Counted from the first letter of the stretch, positions 55,311-64,000 are shown. The stretch: DNA of 64,000 nt from CAZUMJ01 sp964621605 (GCA_964621605.1 CAZUMJ010000002.1:89437-153436); one strand, 5' to 3'. Notes: generated by a model not told the origin, from the sequence alone. Program-made: numbers and translations.

Positions 55311-55621
55311 GGTTCGCACCTCCACCCCCACCCCCATCGCTGGCGGTTCGGCGTGCGTGGAGGTATCCACCCGGCCAGCCAATAGCCCCTACGCGCGCAC
55401 CGCTCCAGATGAGGCGGTTTCCGGCGGGTGCTCTAAGCTGGAATGCCGGAGAGAGGGGCTGCGAGCCTGCGCGATGACCGGATCGGCGCGGCCAAGAACC
55501 AGAAGCCTCGCACCTGACACCGGGGAGCGAAGCGTCGTGTCGACATCACATCTGACCTGGTCACGAAGGCCGACACCCGCCGCCGATCGTTCCGTGCTTG
55601 CCCCTGTCGAGCGCGCCCTCC
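55311..55621. other. 311-nt space before the glycan operon, no gene seen
   Basis: It holds no convincing coding sequence. A TAAGCT at 55434-55439 could be a -10 box but lacks a clear -35. The remaining 180 nt before the flippase gene would be a long leader; I find no riboswitch signature. Several short GC hairpins are possible, none distinctive. Confidence 0.5.
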
Positions 55622-57478
55622 ATGCGTGACCTCCTCGCCCGGCTGTACGCCACCGTCTCGCTGAGCGCTCGTCGGCGCCTGCGCCTCGCGGCGGTGGGAC
55701 TGCTCGTCGTCAGCGGCCTCGAGATGGTGGGGCTGCTGCTGATCCTGCCGCTCATGCAGATGCTCACAGGAGCATCCACCCACACGGGTCTCCTCGGGCA
55801 CATCTCCGACCTGCTCGGCAACCCGTCCGACTCCACGCTCGCCCTGACGATGGCCAGCGTGGTCTTCGTCGCGTTCGTGACGAAGGGCCTGTTCACCCTG
55901 GCATTTCGATGGTGGGTCCTCGGCTTCACGAACCGCCTCGCCGCGGACGCCTCGACAGAGCTCCTGCGGCGCTACCTGGGCGCACCGTACGCGTTCCACC
56001 TGCATCGCAACACCGCGGAGATGTTGCGCACGATGAGCGACGCCGTGAACAAGGCCTACCTGGGTGTCGTGAACAACCTGCTGGCTGGGCTCTCCGAGAG
56101 CGTCACGATCGGTGCGATCGCGCTCGTCGTGCTCGTCGCACGCCCGATTCCGGCGCTCGGAGCGATCGCGTACTTCGGCGTGGTCGGCATCGTGTTCCAA
56201 CGCTTGGTCGGCGGACGCTCGCAGCGGGCCGGCACCCAACTGCTCGAGTCCACCCGTGCCACCATCCAGGCCGCGCTCCAGGGCCTCGGCGGCATCAAAG
56301 AGGTCCAGGTGCGCGGGGGAGCCGAGCACTTCGTGTCGGTGTACCACCGGGCACGTCTCCAGACCGCAACCGCAAGCCGAGAGTCGCTCTACCTCGGTGA
56401 GGCACCCCGCTACGCCCTCGAGATGCTCTTCATCGTCGGCGTGGCAGTGATGAGCGGCATCATCTTCGCCGGGAGCGGAGCCAAGCAGGGCGCTGCCACC
56501 CTCGGACTGTTTGTGGCAGCGGGCTTCCGCATCCTTCCGAGCATGGTGCGCCTCCTGGCCGCCAGCAGCGGGCTGCGCGTCGGGCAGGAAGGGCTTCGGC
56601 TCGTGCTCGCCGACCTCGACGAGCTTCCCGCAGTCCCCACCGAGGAATCATCGGTGGAGCCGTTGCACCTCGACCGTGCGCTCCGTCTCGACGACGTGCA
56701 CTTCCGCTACCCGGCGTCCGAGCACGCGGTCCTCGACGGGGTCAGCCTCACGCTCCCGGCAGGGAGATCCCTGGCCATCGTCGGTTCCAGCGGCGCCGGC
56801 AAGACCACCCTCGTCGATCTGATCCTCGGGCTACACCAACCGACCTCGGGTCGCATCACGGTCGACGGCACCGACCTCACCGCGGTCATGCAGCGCTGGC
56901 AGCGTGCGATCGGCCTCGTCCCACAAGACGTCTTCCTGCTCGACGACAGCCTCCGCGCCAACATCGCGTACGGGCTCGACACCGACGAGATCGACGCCGA
57001 CCGCCTCGCTGAGGCCGTGGAACGCGCCCAACTCGATGAGCTCGTCGACCACCTCCCCGAGGGGCTCGACACCTTCGTCGGCGAACGCGGTGCTCGCATC
57101 TCCGGGGGCCAACGGCAACGCATCGGCATCGCCCGAGCCCTGTACCTCCGGCCGCAACTGCTCGTACTCGACGAGGCGACGTCCTCACTCGACAACGAAA
57201 CGGAACGACGCATCACCGAGACGATCGAGTCTCTCCACGGCCAGCTCACGATGATCGTCGTCGCGCACCGGCTCTCGACCGTGCGCCGCTGCGACGAGTT
57301 GATCTTCATGCACGGCGGCCGCATCCAGTCGCGCGGCACCTTCGACGAGGTGCGCGCGAGCAACGCCACGTTCGCGGCGCTCGTGGAGCTGGGTTCGCTG
57401 TCTGCCCTCGACACCGGCGCGCCCGGTTCAGCCGAGGAAACCACCACCTCGGCTCCCACCAAGGGGGCGAACGGGTGA
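55622..57478 (+). CDS. ABC transporter, PglK-like lipid-linked glycan flippase
   Basis: A 618-residue fused permease-ATPase. Six helices fill about 1-320. The ATPase has Walker A GSSGAGKTT, Q-loop LVPQDVFLLDDSL, signature ISGGQRQRIGIARAL, Walker B LLVLDEATSSLD and IVVAHRLST. Position at the head of a glycan operon and the ATPase sequence suggest a PglK-type flippase for polyprenyl-linked sugars. ATG 55622 is used; TTG 55598 would add 8 residues and neither has a clear ribosome site. The stop overlaps the next gene by 4 nt. Confidence 0.85.
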   Translation: MRDLLARLYATVSLSARRRLRLAAVGLLVVSGLEMVGLLLILPLMQMLTGASTHTGLLGHISDLLGNPSDSTLALTMASVVFVAFVTKGLFTLAFRWWVLGFTNRLAADASTELLRRYLGAPYAFHLHRNTAEMLRTMSDAVNKAYLGVVNNLLAGLSESVTIGAIALVVLVARPIPALGAIAYFGVVGIVFQRLVGGRSQRAGTQLLESTRATIQAALQGLGGIKEVQVRGGAEHFVSVYHRARLQTATASRESLYLGEAPRYALEMLFIVGVAVMSGIIFAGSGAKQGAATLGLFVAAGFRILPSMVRLLAASSGLRVGQEGLRLVLADLDELPAVPTEESSVEPLHLDRALRLDDVHFRYPASEHAVLDGVSLTLPAGRSLAIVGSSGAGKTTLVDLILGLHQPTSGRITVDGTDLTAVMQRWQRAIGLVPQDVFLLDDSLRANIAYGLDTDEIDADRLAEAVERAQLDELVDHLPEGLDTFVGERGARISGGQRQRIGIARALYLRPQLLVLDEATSSLDNETERRITETIESLHGQLTMIVVAHRLSTVRRCDELIFMHGGRIQSRGTFDEVRASNATFAALVELGSLSALDTGAPGSAEETTTSAPTKGANG

Positions 57479-58419
57479 CGGACTCCTCGCACTCCTCGCC
57501 AGTCAGGTCCACGCCGCCTGGGGTGTCCGTCGTGGTGCCGCACTACGGCGACCCGACTCCCACGTGCGCACTACTCAGCGCGCTCCGCACCCAGTTCTAC
57601 GACGGTCCCGTCCAGGTGATCGTCGCAGACGACTGCTCACCCGAGCCCTTCCCCGCCACCGACCTCGCCACCGTCGTACGCCGCGACCGCAACGGCGGCT
57701 TCGGGAGCGCGGTGAACACCGGCGCCTCCCAGGCTGCGCATCCCCGGCTGCTCATCCTCAACAGCGACCTCGACGTCGGTGCCGACTTCCTCGCCGAGCT
57801 CGTGCGCGCAGCGGAACCGTGGATGCCGGCCGTGATCGGGCCACGACTGGTCGGCCACGACGGCTCCTCTGGCTGGTCGGGCCGTCACTTCCCCACCGCG
57901 TCGCAGCAGTTCGTCGAGTGGTTGACCCCCCTCGCCCGGTGGCGTCACCTCCCTCGCCTCCACGAGGCCGTCGGGCACGACACCCGCTGCGTCGACGGCG
58001 CCACCGCAGCCGTCGACTGGCTCGTCGGCGCCGCGCTCTATCTCCCGACAGACGCATTCCACGCGGTCGGGGGCTTCGACGAGGGCTTCTTCATGAACAG
58101 CGAGGAGATCGACCTCCAGCGTCGTCTGCGTGACGCCGGGCTGCCGTCGGTGTTCCTCGGATCGGTCTCGGTGCGCCACGAGGGCGGCGGTTCCAGTGGC
58201 GACGCTGCCCGCCGGCGGCGCTGGTTGGTGTCGTCGCGTCTGCGCTACGCCCGCAAGTGGGGTGGCCTCGGACGCCTCCGCCTGGGCCTCACCCTCGCGA
58301 CCGGGCTCAACCTCGTCGTGAACGCGGGGCGGCGCGGTGCCGGACGACCGGTGCACCCGCTGCGCGTCGCCGCGGGCGAATGGGACCTGATCTGGCGCAC
58401 AACGGAGGACCGACCGTGA
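57475..58419 (+). CDS. GT2-family glycosyltransferase
   Basis: 314 residues, GT-A fold. SVVVPHYGDPTPTC at the start, VIVADDCS, LILNSDLDVG with the DxD metal site, VGAALYLPTDAFHAVGGFDEGFFMNSEEIDLQRRL with the catalytic acidic segment (shown as one motif in parts). These match rhamnosyl-type GT2 enzymes. The C-terminal part is amphipathic and may bind the membrane. It overlaps its neighbours by 4 nt on both sides, so it is in the coupled operon. Confidence 0.9.
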   Translation: MTDSSHSSPVRSTPPGVSVVVPHYGDPTPTCALLSALRTQFYDGPVQVIVADDCSPEPFPATDLATVVRRDRNGGFGSAVNTGASQAAHPRLLILNSDLDVGADFLAELVRAAEPWMPAVIGPRLVGHDGSSGWSGRHFPTASQQFVEWLTPLARWRHLPRLHEAVGHDTRCVDGATAAVDWLVGAALYLPTDAFHAVGGFDEGFFMNSEEIDLQRRLRDAGLPSVFLGSVSVRHEGGGSSGDAARRRRWLVSSRLRYARKWGGLGRLRLGLTLATGLNLVVNAGRRGAGRPVHPLRVAAGEWDLIWRTTEDRP

Positions 58420-58967
58420 GCATCTGGGCTCGCCTGACTGAAGCCGCTCCCGCCGCGCGGTGGTATCGCAGTCGCGTCTGGGCAGCACTCGTGACGCGAC
58501 GTGCATTCGGACGCCTCGGGCACGGCAGCGTGATCGTCGCCCCCCGAACGCTACGAGGGGTCGACCGGATGTTCATCGGTGATGGGTGCGCCATCTACGA
58601 GGGTGCGTGGCTCCAATGCGAGACGAGCTCGTCGGAGCTCCACATCGGTGACGGCGTCTACATCGGCCACGACGTGCACCTGCACGCGGTCGATGCCATC
58701 TCGATCGGCCCGAGGTGCCACCTCACCGACGGCGTCCTGCTGAGCTCCGGGGGCCACCCCGGCCAGGACCGCTCCGAAGTGGTCGGCACCGGTCCCATCG
58801 TGCTGGGAGAAGGAGTCTTCGTGGGGGAGCGAGCCATGATCCTGGGGGGTGTGACCGTCGGAGACGGCGCCACGATCGGCGCGGCTGCAGTCGTGACGCA
58901 CGATGTCGCCGCAGGCGCCACGGTGGCAGGCATCCCCGCCCGCGAGGTTCGGAGCACCCCGACATGA
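58416..58967 (+). CDS. hexapeptide-repeat (LbH) acyltransferase
   Basis: 183 residues of left-handed beta-helix repeats: MFIGDGCAIYEGAWL, LHIGDGVYIGHDVHLHAVD, LGEGVFVGERAMILGGVTVG and IGAAAVVTHDVAAGATVAG, ending IPAREV as in WbbJ/NeuD-like O-acetyltransferases. It probably acetylates a sugar or its nucleotide form using acetyl-CoA. GTG 58416 is in the GTGA overlap with the GT2 gene. A NeuD-type N-terminal domain is absent, so it is not a typical sialic acid O-acetyltransferase. Confidence 0.88.
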   Translation: MSIWARLTEAAPAARWYRSRVWAALVTRRAFGRLGHGSVIVAPRTLRGVDRMFIGDGCAIYEGAWLQCETSSSELHIGDGVYIGHDVHLHAVDAISIGPRCHLTDGVLLSSGGHPGQDRSEVVGTGPIVLGEGVFVGERAMILGGVTVGDGATIGAAAVVTHDVAAGATVAGIPAREVRSTPT

Positions 58968-60025
58968 GCACCGTCTTGTTGACCGGCGGAGCCGGATTCA
59001 TCGGGCTGCACCTCGCCCGCGCCTTCGAAGCGTCGGGATGGGACGTCGCAGCGCTCGACAACCTCCACCCACAGGTCCACCTCGATGCAGTCGCCAGCCG
59101 TGCACGGGTGATCGGCACGCTGTGCGAGGGTGACGTCACCGACCCCGCCGTGTGGGACGGGCTCCCCGTCATCGACGCGGTCGTGCACCTCGCTGCGGAG
59201 ACCGGCGTCGGACAGTCGATGTACGAGGTCGACCGCTACCGCCACGTCAACGTCGACGGCACCCGCCTGGCGGTCGCGTTCGCACAGGAGCGACGGGTTC
59301 CCTTCGTGTTCTTCAGCTCTCGCGCGGTGTACGGCGAAGGGCGCTTCGCGTGCCCGACGCACGAGACGGTCTTCGGGGCACCTTGCTGCGACGAAGCCCG
59401 ACCCGAGGCGTCACAGGAGACCGACCCATTCCGACCCGTCTCCGTCTACGGCGAGACGAAAGCCGAAGGCGAGCTTGTCGTCGGCGAGGTTGCCGACATC
59501 CCGGTCACCATCATCCGGCCACAGAACGTGATCGGGCCAGGCCAGGCTCTGCACAACCCCTACACCGGCGTGCTCGCGGCCTTCCTCGCCCGGCTGCGAG
59601 AGGGCAAGTCGCTTCTGGTGTACGGCGACGGAACCCAAACCCGAGACTTCGTGCACGTGTCCGACCTCGCCGCCCTAGTGCGCTGGCTCGTCGACCACCG
59701 CCCCGCCACCCCCGGGCCACTGGTGGTCAACTGCGGCTCCGGCGTGCGCACCTCGCTCCGAGAGCTCGCCGCGTACTCGATCGAGGGAGCGCCCCTGGAG
59801 CAGTCCGTCGCGATCGAGCACGTCGACGTGCACCGCGCGGGCGACATCGACCACGCGTGCGCCGACCTCGACCGTCTCCGCGGTCTCGGTGCTCCCCTTC
59901 CCGAGATCTCCGCGCGAAGCGCCGTCGCTGATTTCATCACCCGTGGATGGACTGAGCCCGGTGCACCCTCCTCCACATGGGACGACGCCCTCGACGAGTT
60001 GGAGAAGAAGGGCCTCACGTCGTGA
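58964..60025 (+). CDS. NAD-dependent sugar epimerase/dehydratase
   Basis: 353 residues of the extended SDR family. LLTGGAGFIGLHLARAF is an intact Rossmann motif. FFSSRAVYGEG and SVYGETKAEGE give the Ser/Thr and Tyr-x3-Lys catalytic residues. RDFVHVSDLAALV is the late substrate-side motif of UDP/GDP-sugar epimerases. It could make a UDP-sugar for this operon. The ATG lies in an ATGA overlap with the acyltransferase. The substrate is not determined. Confidence 0.9.
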   Translation: MSTVLLTGGAGFIGLHLARAFEASGWDVAALDNLHPQVHLDAVASRARVIGTLCEGDVTDPAVWDGLPVIDAVVHLAAETGVGQSMYEVDRYRHVNVDGTRLAVAFAQERRVPFVFFSSRAVYGEGRFACPTHETVFGAPCCDEARPEASQETDPFRPVSVYGETKAEGELVVGEVADIPVTIIRPQNVIGPGQALHNPYTGVLAAFLARLREGKSLLVYGDGTQTRDFVHVSDLAALVRWLVDHRPATPGPLVVNCGSGVRTSLRELAAYSIEGAPLEQSVAIEHVDVHRAGDIDHACADLDRLRGLGAPLPEISARSAVADFITRGWTEPGAPSSTWDDALDELEKKGLTS

Positions 60026-61032
60026 CCCCCCGGCATGTGCTGCTCATCTCACCGGCATTCCACGGCTACTGGCAGTCGATTGCCGCCGGCCTCGAGGCGC
60101 ACGGGTGCCGGGTGACGACGCACCGCTACGACGACTTCGCGTCCTTCCGCGACAAGGCGCGCAACAAGGTTTGCTACGAGCTTGCCGATCGCCGAGGTGG
60201 AACGACCGGAGCGACACGCTTCGCACGCGATGCAACCCGCGACGCCCGCGCCGTCCTGCGTGCGACTCGACCCGATGCCGTCCTCGCCGTGAAGTGCGAC
60301 ATCTTCGAGCGCACGCTGTGGGACGACATCGACGCCGCAGGCATCCCGACGACCCTCTGGCTCTACGACGAGTTGCGGCGCACTCTCTTCGCGTCCGACG
60401 ACCTCTCCCACTTCGGAGCGGTCGCGTCGTACTCGCGGGAGGACACCGCGGCGCTTAACGCCCAGGGCATCGCGGCACACCACCTCCCGCTGGCGTTCGA
60501 CCCGACGGTCACCACTGCGCCCATCCCGAGCGACGACGTCGTGTTCGTCGGTGCGCGCTACCCCGCCCGCGAAGAGCTTCTGTGCGCCATGCATCGTGCC
60601 GGTGTGCCCGTCAGGGCATACGGCCGCGACTGGTCGCACCACCCCGCAGATCGTGCCCGGACCTGGAGCTGGAGCCGCCCGGACGTCCCCGCCGGTCGGC
60701 AACTCAGCCGCGCAACGAGCTGCGGGGTGCTCGCTGGCGGCACAGCGGCGCTCAACGTGCACGGTGACCAGGACGGCTTCACGATGCGCACCTTCGAGGC
60801 CGCCGGGGTCGGGGCGCTCCAGCTCATCGATCGACTCGACCTCGAAGGTCTCTACGACCCTGGCGTCGAGGTCGTGCCCTTCTCCGGAGCGGACGAGGCG
60901 ATCGAGGCAGCCCGCCGCGCCGCGCGTGATCGTGCGTGGCGCACCAAGGTCGGGGATGCCGGCCGGGCGCGCACCCGGGCCGAGCACACGTTCGTCCACC
61001 GCATGCGGGAGTTGGTGCAGTGGTGGGGTTGA
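60022..61032 (+). CDS. CgeB-like GT-B glycosyltransferase
   Basis: 336 residues. The N-terminal RHVLLISPAFHGYWQSIAAGL and late LNVHGDQDGFTMRTFEAAGVGALQL with VPFSGADEAIEAARRA follow the CgeB/DUF3880 pattern of glycosyltransferases in spore and surface glycan loci. The helix-rich middle carries WLYDELRRTLFASDD. GTG 60022 is in a GTGA overlap. It probably transfers a hexose; the acceptor is unknown. Confidence 0.8.
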   Translation: MTPRHVLLISPAFHGYWQSIAAGLEAHGCRVTTHRYDDFASFRDKARNKVCYELADRRGGTTGATRFARDATRDARAVLRATRPDAVLAVKCDIFERTLWDDIDAAGIPTTLWLYDELRRTLFASDDLSHFGAVASYSREDTAALNAQGIAAHHLPLAFDPTVTTAPIPSDDVVFVGARYPAREELLCAMHRAGVPVRAYGRDWSHHPADRARTWSWSRPDVPAGRQLSRATSCGVLAGGTAALNVHGDQDGFTMRTFEAAGVGALQLIDRLDLEGLYDPGVEVVPFSGADEAIEAARRAARDRAWRTKVGDAGRARTRAEHTFVHRMRELVQWWG

Positions 61033-62078
61033 TCCATCCGTCCGACCTCGAGGCATGGCAGCATTGGCAGGCAAGTCGCCACCGGCTGCGCACGCTGGTG
61101 CACCACCTCCGCCCGCAGGTGCCCTCGACGCTCTGGCTCACCCGGACGAGCCCCGACGCCGACATCCTCGTCGCGCTCGACAGCGGCGGCATGAGCAGCC
61201 GCCACGCGCTCGCGGCACCGTTGCACCACCTCGACCCGACACGCGTCGCGGTGCTCGCCGCGCGTCCGCGCAACGACCTCGTCACCGCGGACGCGACGGT
61301 CGTCGCGATCGACAGCATCGAGACGTTGGCCTCGGCACTCCCCGCGGTTGCCGCGGTGCTCAGCAGCGGCGACTACCTCCCCGCAGGCGCGCTCGCCCAC
61401 GCCCTCGCCCGCCGGACGGGCGTCACGTCGCACGTGGCCCAACACGGCCTCATGACCCCGCACGCCCCGCCGCTTCCGTCTGGCTCGGTCCTCCTCGCCT
61501 GGCACGAGGCAGACGCGACGTTCTGGCGTAGCGGGCGCACCGACGTGGCCGCTGTGGTCGTCGGGAGCCAGCTCCTGTGGGCTGCCGCGCAGCGCGGTGC
61601 ACCTATCGGCGCTGCGGGCACCTCTCCCAGCGCCCCCCCAACCTTCCTCGGACAACTCCATGGCGCTGAGCTCCCCCGCGGTGAGATCGCACGGGTCGCG
61701 TTCGAGTTCTGCAAGGACACCGGGGCCACCTACAGGCCTCACCCCTCCGAGGTCGATCGCGTGTCACGCGCACAGCACGCCGTGTGGCACCGACGTGGGG
61801 TGCGCTTCGACGACGGCGCCGTGCCACTCGCACAGCTCGAGGCGCCGGTGGTCGCGCTCTTCTCGACCGGTGTGCTGGAAGCAGCCGCGGCAGGGCGGGC
61901 TGCCTGGGTCCACCATCCGACACCGCCCGCCTGGTTGGCTGACCTCTGGGAGAGGTACGGCCTCAGCAGGTGGGGATCCGACCCGACTCCCGCGCCCGCA
62001 CTCCCTGCACAGGAGCCCGCACAGGCGATCGCGGCCCTGTTGACCGACACCGCCGACGCTCGAAGGAGCCGACCGTGA
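61023..62078 (+). CDS. probable GT-B-type glycosyltransferase, unassigned family
   Basis: About 351 residues from GTG 61023; TTG 61029 is also possible. VAQHGLMTPHAPPLP and GATYRPHPSEVDRVSR (an RPHPxE motif), then ALFSTGVLEAAAAGRAAWVHH, resemble the donor side of capsule-type and polysialyltransferase-like GT-B enzymes. I cannot assign a CAZy family. Its gene overlaps the preceding one and is coupled by GTGA to the CMP-sugar synthase gene, so a CMP-nonulosonate transferase role is attractive but unproven. Confidence 0.55.
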   Translation: MGLIHPSDLEAWQHWQASRHRLRTLVHHLRPQVPSTLWLTRTSPDADILVALDSGGMSSRHALAAPLHHLDPTRVAVLAARPRNDLVTADATVVAIDSIETLASALPAVAAVLSSGDYLPAGALAHALARRTGVTSHVAQHGLMTPHAPPLPSGSVLLAWHEADATFWRSGRTDVAAVVVGSQLLWAAAQRGAPIGAAGTSPSAPPTFLGQLHGAELPRGEIARVAFEFCKDTGATYRPHPSEVDRVSRAQHAVWHRRGVRFDDGAVPLAQLEAPVVALFSTGVLEAAAAGRAAWVHHPTPPAWLADLWERYGLSRWGSDPTPAPALPAQEPAQAIAALLTDTADARRSRP

Positions 62079-62767
62079 ACGTGCTGGCGGTGATCCCGGC
62101 CCGAGGCGGCTCCAAGGGTGTGCCCGGAAAGAACCTGCGACCGCTCCACGGCCGCCCGCTCCTCGGGTGGACCGTCGAGCACGCGTTGCAGGCAACTCGT
62201 GTCGACAGGGTCGTGGTCTCGACCGACGACGAACGCATCGCGTCGGCTGCCCGAGTCGCAGGCGCCGAGGTGCCCTTCATGCGTCCGGCCGAATTGGCCC
62301 GAGACGACACCCCGACCGAGCCGGTGGTGCTCCATGCCCTGACGGAGCTCACCGCCACGGGGTACACGCCCGACCTCGTCGTGCTCCTCCAGGCAACCTC
62401 ACCAGTTCGTCTCCCGACGAGCATCGACAGGGCCATCTCGCAGCTCATCGAGTCGGGGGTCGACTCGCTCGTCGGCGTCGTGCCACAGGCACCGTTCCTG
62501 TGGGAGTCCACCGACCCGCCCCGCGCGGCGTACGAGGTGGCCAACCGTCCGCGCCGTCAGGACATGACCGCCACCGACCTGCGCTACCGCGAGACGGGTT
62601 CGCTGTACGTCACCCGACGTGCCGTCTACGAGCAAGAACGCAACCGACTCGGAGGGCGCATCGGTCTGTTCGTGATGGACGAGGTCGAAGGACTCGACAT
62701 CGACACGGAATGGGACCTGCAACTGGCCGCACAGGCCATCGCTCGACTCGCGGAGGAACCGGCGTGA
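62075..62767 (+). CDS. NeuA-type CMP-nonulosonate cytidylyltransferase
   Basis: 230 residues that activate a nonulosonic acid with CTP. The nucleotide loop is IPARGGSKGVPGKNLRPL, followed by VVVSTDDERIASAA, VVLLQATSPVRLP and RETGSLYVTRRAVYE. The late EGLDIDTEWDLQLA holds the metal-binding Asp. GTG 62075 is preceded by AAGGAG. No phosphatase domain is attached. Sialic, pseudaminic and legionaminic acid enzymes look alike at this level. Directly coupled to the synthase gene. Confidence 0.9.
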   Translation: MNVLAVIPARGGSKGVPGKNLRPLHGRPLLGWTVEHALQATRVDRVVVSTDDERIASAARVAGAEVPFMRPAELARDDTPTEPVVLHALTELTATGYTPDLVVLLQATSPVRLPTSIDRAISQLIESGVDSLVGVVPQAPFLWESTDPPRAAYEVANRPRRQDMTATDLRYRETGSLYVTRRAVYEQERNRLGGRIGLFVMDEVEGLDIDTEWDLQLAAQAIARLAEEPA

Positions 62768-64000
62768 TCGTCGAACGCAACCTCGCCCCCTACGTCGTCT
62801 TCTCGGAGGACCCGCTCCTGCGCGCCCTTCAGAAGATCAGCGACAACAAGGCGCGCATCATCTTCTGCGTCTCCGAGCACGGGGTGCTCGAAGGCGCGCT
62901 GTCCGATGGCGACTTCAGGCGCTGGATCTCCTCGCAAGGCGCCATCGACCTCGATGTGGCGTGCATCCAGGCCGCAAACCGTCACCCGCATACGCTGCCT
63001 GCTGGCTCTTCGCCTGCCGAGATCGCCGTGCGGTTCGCGCAGCACGTCGATCACCTTCCGCTCATCGACGACCGCGGCCGTCTCGTCGCGCTTGCCATCA
63101 ACCGGTCGGGCGAGCTGCGCATCGGCGCCCATCGGGTGGCTCCGGACGCGCCGGCGTTCGTCATCGCCGAGATCGGCATCAACCACAACGGGTCTGTCGA
63201 CCTCGCGAAGCGTCTCGTCGACGAGGCCGCTGCGGCAGGTGCCGACAGCGCCAAGTTCCAACTGCGCGATCTCGACGCCCTCTATCGCAACGGCAGCGGC
63301 ACCGACGTCGGTGCAGGGGAAGACCTGGGGCCGCAGTACACCCTCGACCTCCTGAGCCGGTTCTCGCTGGAGCCCGACGAGCTGTTCCGCGTGTTCGACC
63401 ATTGCACCGACGTCGGCCTCGACGTGCTGTGCACCCCTTGGGACGAGCCCAGCGTCGACCGCCTCCACGACTACGGGGTCGCCGCCCTGAAGATCGCGTC
63501 GGCCGACCTGACAAACCACGAGCTCTTGGTGCACGCCGCGGCAACCGGTCGTCCCCTGGTGATGTCGACGGGCATGTCGACAGAGCGCGAGATCGAAGAG
63601 AGCGTGCGCGTCCTGCGCGACCAGGGCGCGGCGTTCGCACTCCTGCACTGCAACTCGACGTACCCGGCGCCGTTCAAAGACGTGAACCTCGCGTACCTCG
63701 ATCGGCTCGCGGACCTGGGCCAGTGCCCCGTCGGGTACTCGGGGCACGAACGCGGCTACCACGTGGCGATCGCCGCGGTCGCTCGCGGCGCCAAGGTCAT
63801 CGAGAAGCACTTCACGCTCGACCGCACGATGGAGGGCAACGACCACAAGGTGAGCCTGCTCCCCGACGAGTTCGCGGCGATGGTGCGGGCGATCCGCGAG
63901 GTCGAGGAAGCCCTCGGCAGCGGCGACGCACGCGCCGTCACCCCCGGCGAGATGATGAACCGGATCAACTTGGCGAAGAGCCTCGTGGCAACCCGCCGCA
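62764..64000 (+). CDS. NeuB-family nonulosonate synthase with N-terminal CBS domains, cut by window end
   Basis: 412 codons are present and the frame is still open at the window edge. Residues about 1-120 form a CBS-domain pair (ALSDGDFRRWI and LPLIDDRGRLVALAI). The NeuB barrel begins near 130 with FVIAEIGINHNGSVDLAK and continues with GADSAKFQLRD, ALKIASADLTNHELL, VMSTGMSTEREIEE and LLHCNSTYPAPF. CBS pairs usually bind adenosyl nucleotides and may regulate activity. The usual antifreeze-like SAF domain would follow after the edge. It condenses PEP with a hexosamine-type sugar to give a nonulosonic acid; which one is unknown. Confidence 0.92.
   Translation, partial: MIVERNLAPYVVFSEDPLLRALQKISDNKARIIFCVSEHGVLEGALSDGDFRRWISSQGAIDLDVACIQAANRHPHTLPAGSSPAEIAVRFAQHVDHLPLIDDRGRLVALAINRSGELRIGAHRVAPDAPAFVIAEIGINHNGSVDLAKRLVDEAAAAGADSAKFQLRDLDALYRNGSGTDVGAGEDLGPQYTLDLLSRFSLEPDELFRVFDHCTDVGLDVLCTPWDEPSVDRLHDYGVAALKIASADLTNHELLVHAAATGRPLVMSTGMSTEREIEESVRVLRDQGAAFALLHCNSTYPAPFKDVNLAYLDRLADLGQCPVGYSGHERGYHVAIAAVARGAKVIEKHFTLDRTMEGNDHKVSLLPDEFAAMVRAIREVEEALGSGDARAVTPGEMMNRINLAKSLVATRR

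Noticed and set aside
55311..55621. Riboswitch in the leader of the glycan operon
   Set aside because: The leader is long and GC-rich but matches no riboswitch core I know; hairpins are ordinary for this composition.

Overview
The window is GC-rich actinobacterial chromosome, most likely Acidimicrobiia or a near relative. The main reason is one long conserved block, metG - tatD - ksgA - ispE - glmU - prs - rplY - pth - mfd - mazG - eno - ftsB/divIC - DUF501 - ppx. It follows the order I recall from Mycobacterium tuberculosis Rv1007c to Rv1026. A 32-residue ribosomal protein bS22, frequent GTG starts and many 4-nt GTGA gene overlaps point the same way. Two 100-N runs sit inside repeats, so this is a draft scaffold.

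Layout. (1) 1-14.7 kb: the start of rmlB, then a surface-polysaccharide region. It holds a fused PqqD-HprK protein preceded by a possible leaderless mini-ORF, a Wzz/tyrosine autokinase, an NTP_transf_5 nucleotidyltransferase, a Tat-exported beta-rich protein, a priming glycosyltransferase, a GT4 glycosyltransferase, a second PqqD-like protein and an ABC exporter. An acyltransferase/epimerase pair and a phosphotransferase-fold protein follow. (2) 14.7-30.5 kb: enoyl-CoA hydratase and GNAT, then a long minus-strand operon from eno to an aldose-1-epimerase-like gene. Between divIC and DUF501-ppx it carries a lipoprotein, a GT39 mannosyltransferase, a PAP2 membrane enzyme and two acyltransferase-SGNH paralogues. 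An 847-residue protein of unknown function is divergent from eno. (3) 30.5-44.1 kb: mazG, a PPIase lipoprotein, mfd, a MerR regulator, a second PAP2 protein, pth, rplY, prs, a truncated glmU, a NAT-like enzyme, tRNA-Gln, bS22 and ispE. (4) 44.2-54.6 kb: a luciferase-like oxidoreductase with a TetR regulator and palindromic operator, ksgA, a 51-bp tandem array, an RlpA-like protein, tatD, an FGGY kinase, a PLP lyase-like enzyme and metG. (5) 54.6-64 kb: a deleted HipA remnant, then a tightly coupled glycan operon (flippase, GT2, acyltransferase, epimerase, two more glycosyltransferase-like proteins, a NeuA-type cytidylyltransferase and a CBS-NeuB synthase cut by the window end). This probably makes and transfers a nonulosonate-type sugar.

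The two outer regions look accessory and concern the cell envelope. The middle is housekeeping. The most original features are the PqqD/HprK/nucleotidyltransferase set beside exporter and polysaccharide genes, a GlmU that stops just before its acetyltransferase active site, a DUF501-Ppx fusion, a HipA deletion scar, and palindromic repeats lying between convergent genes.
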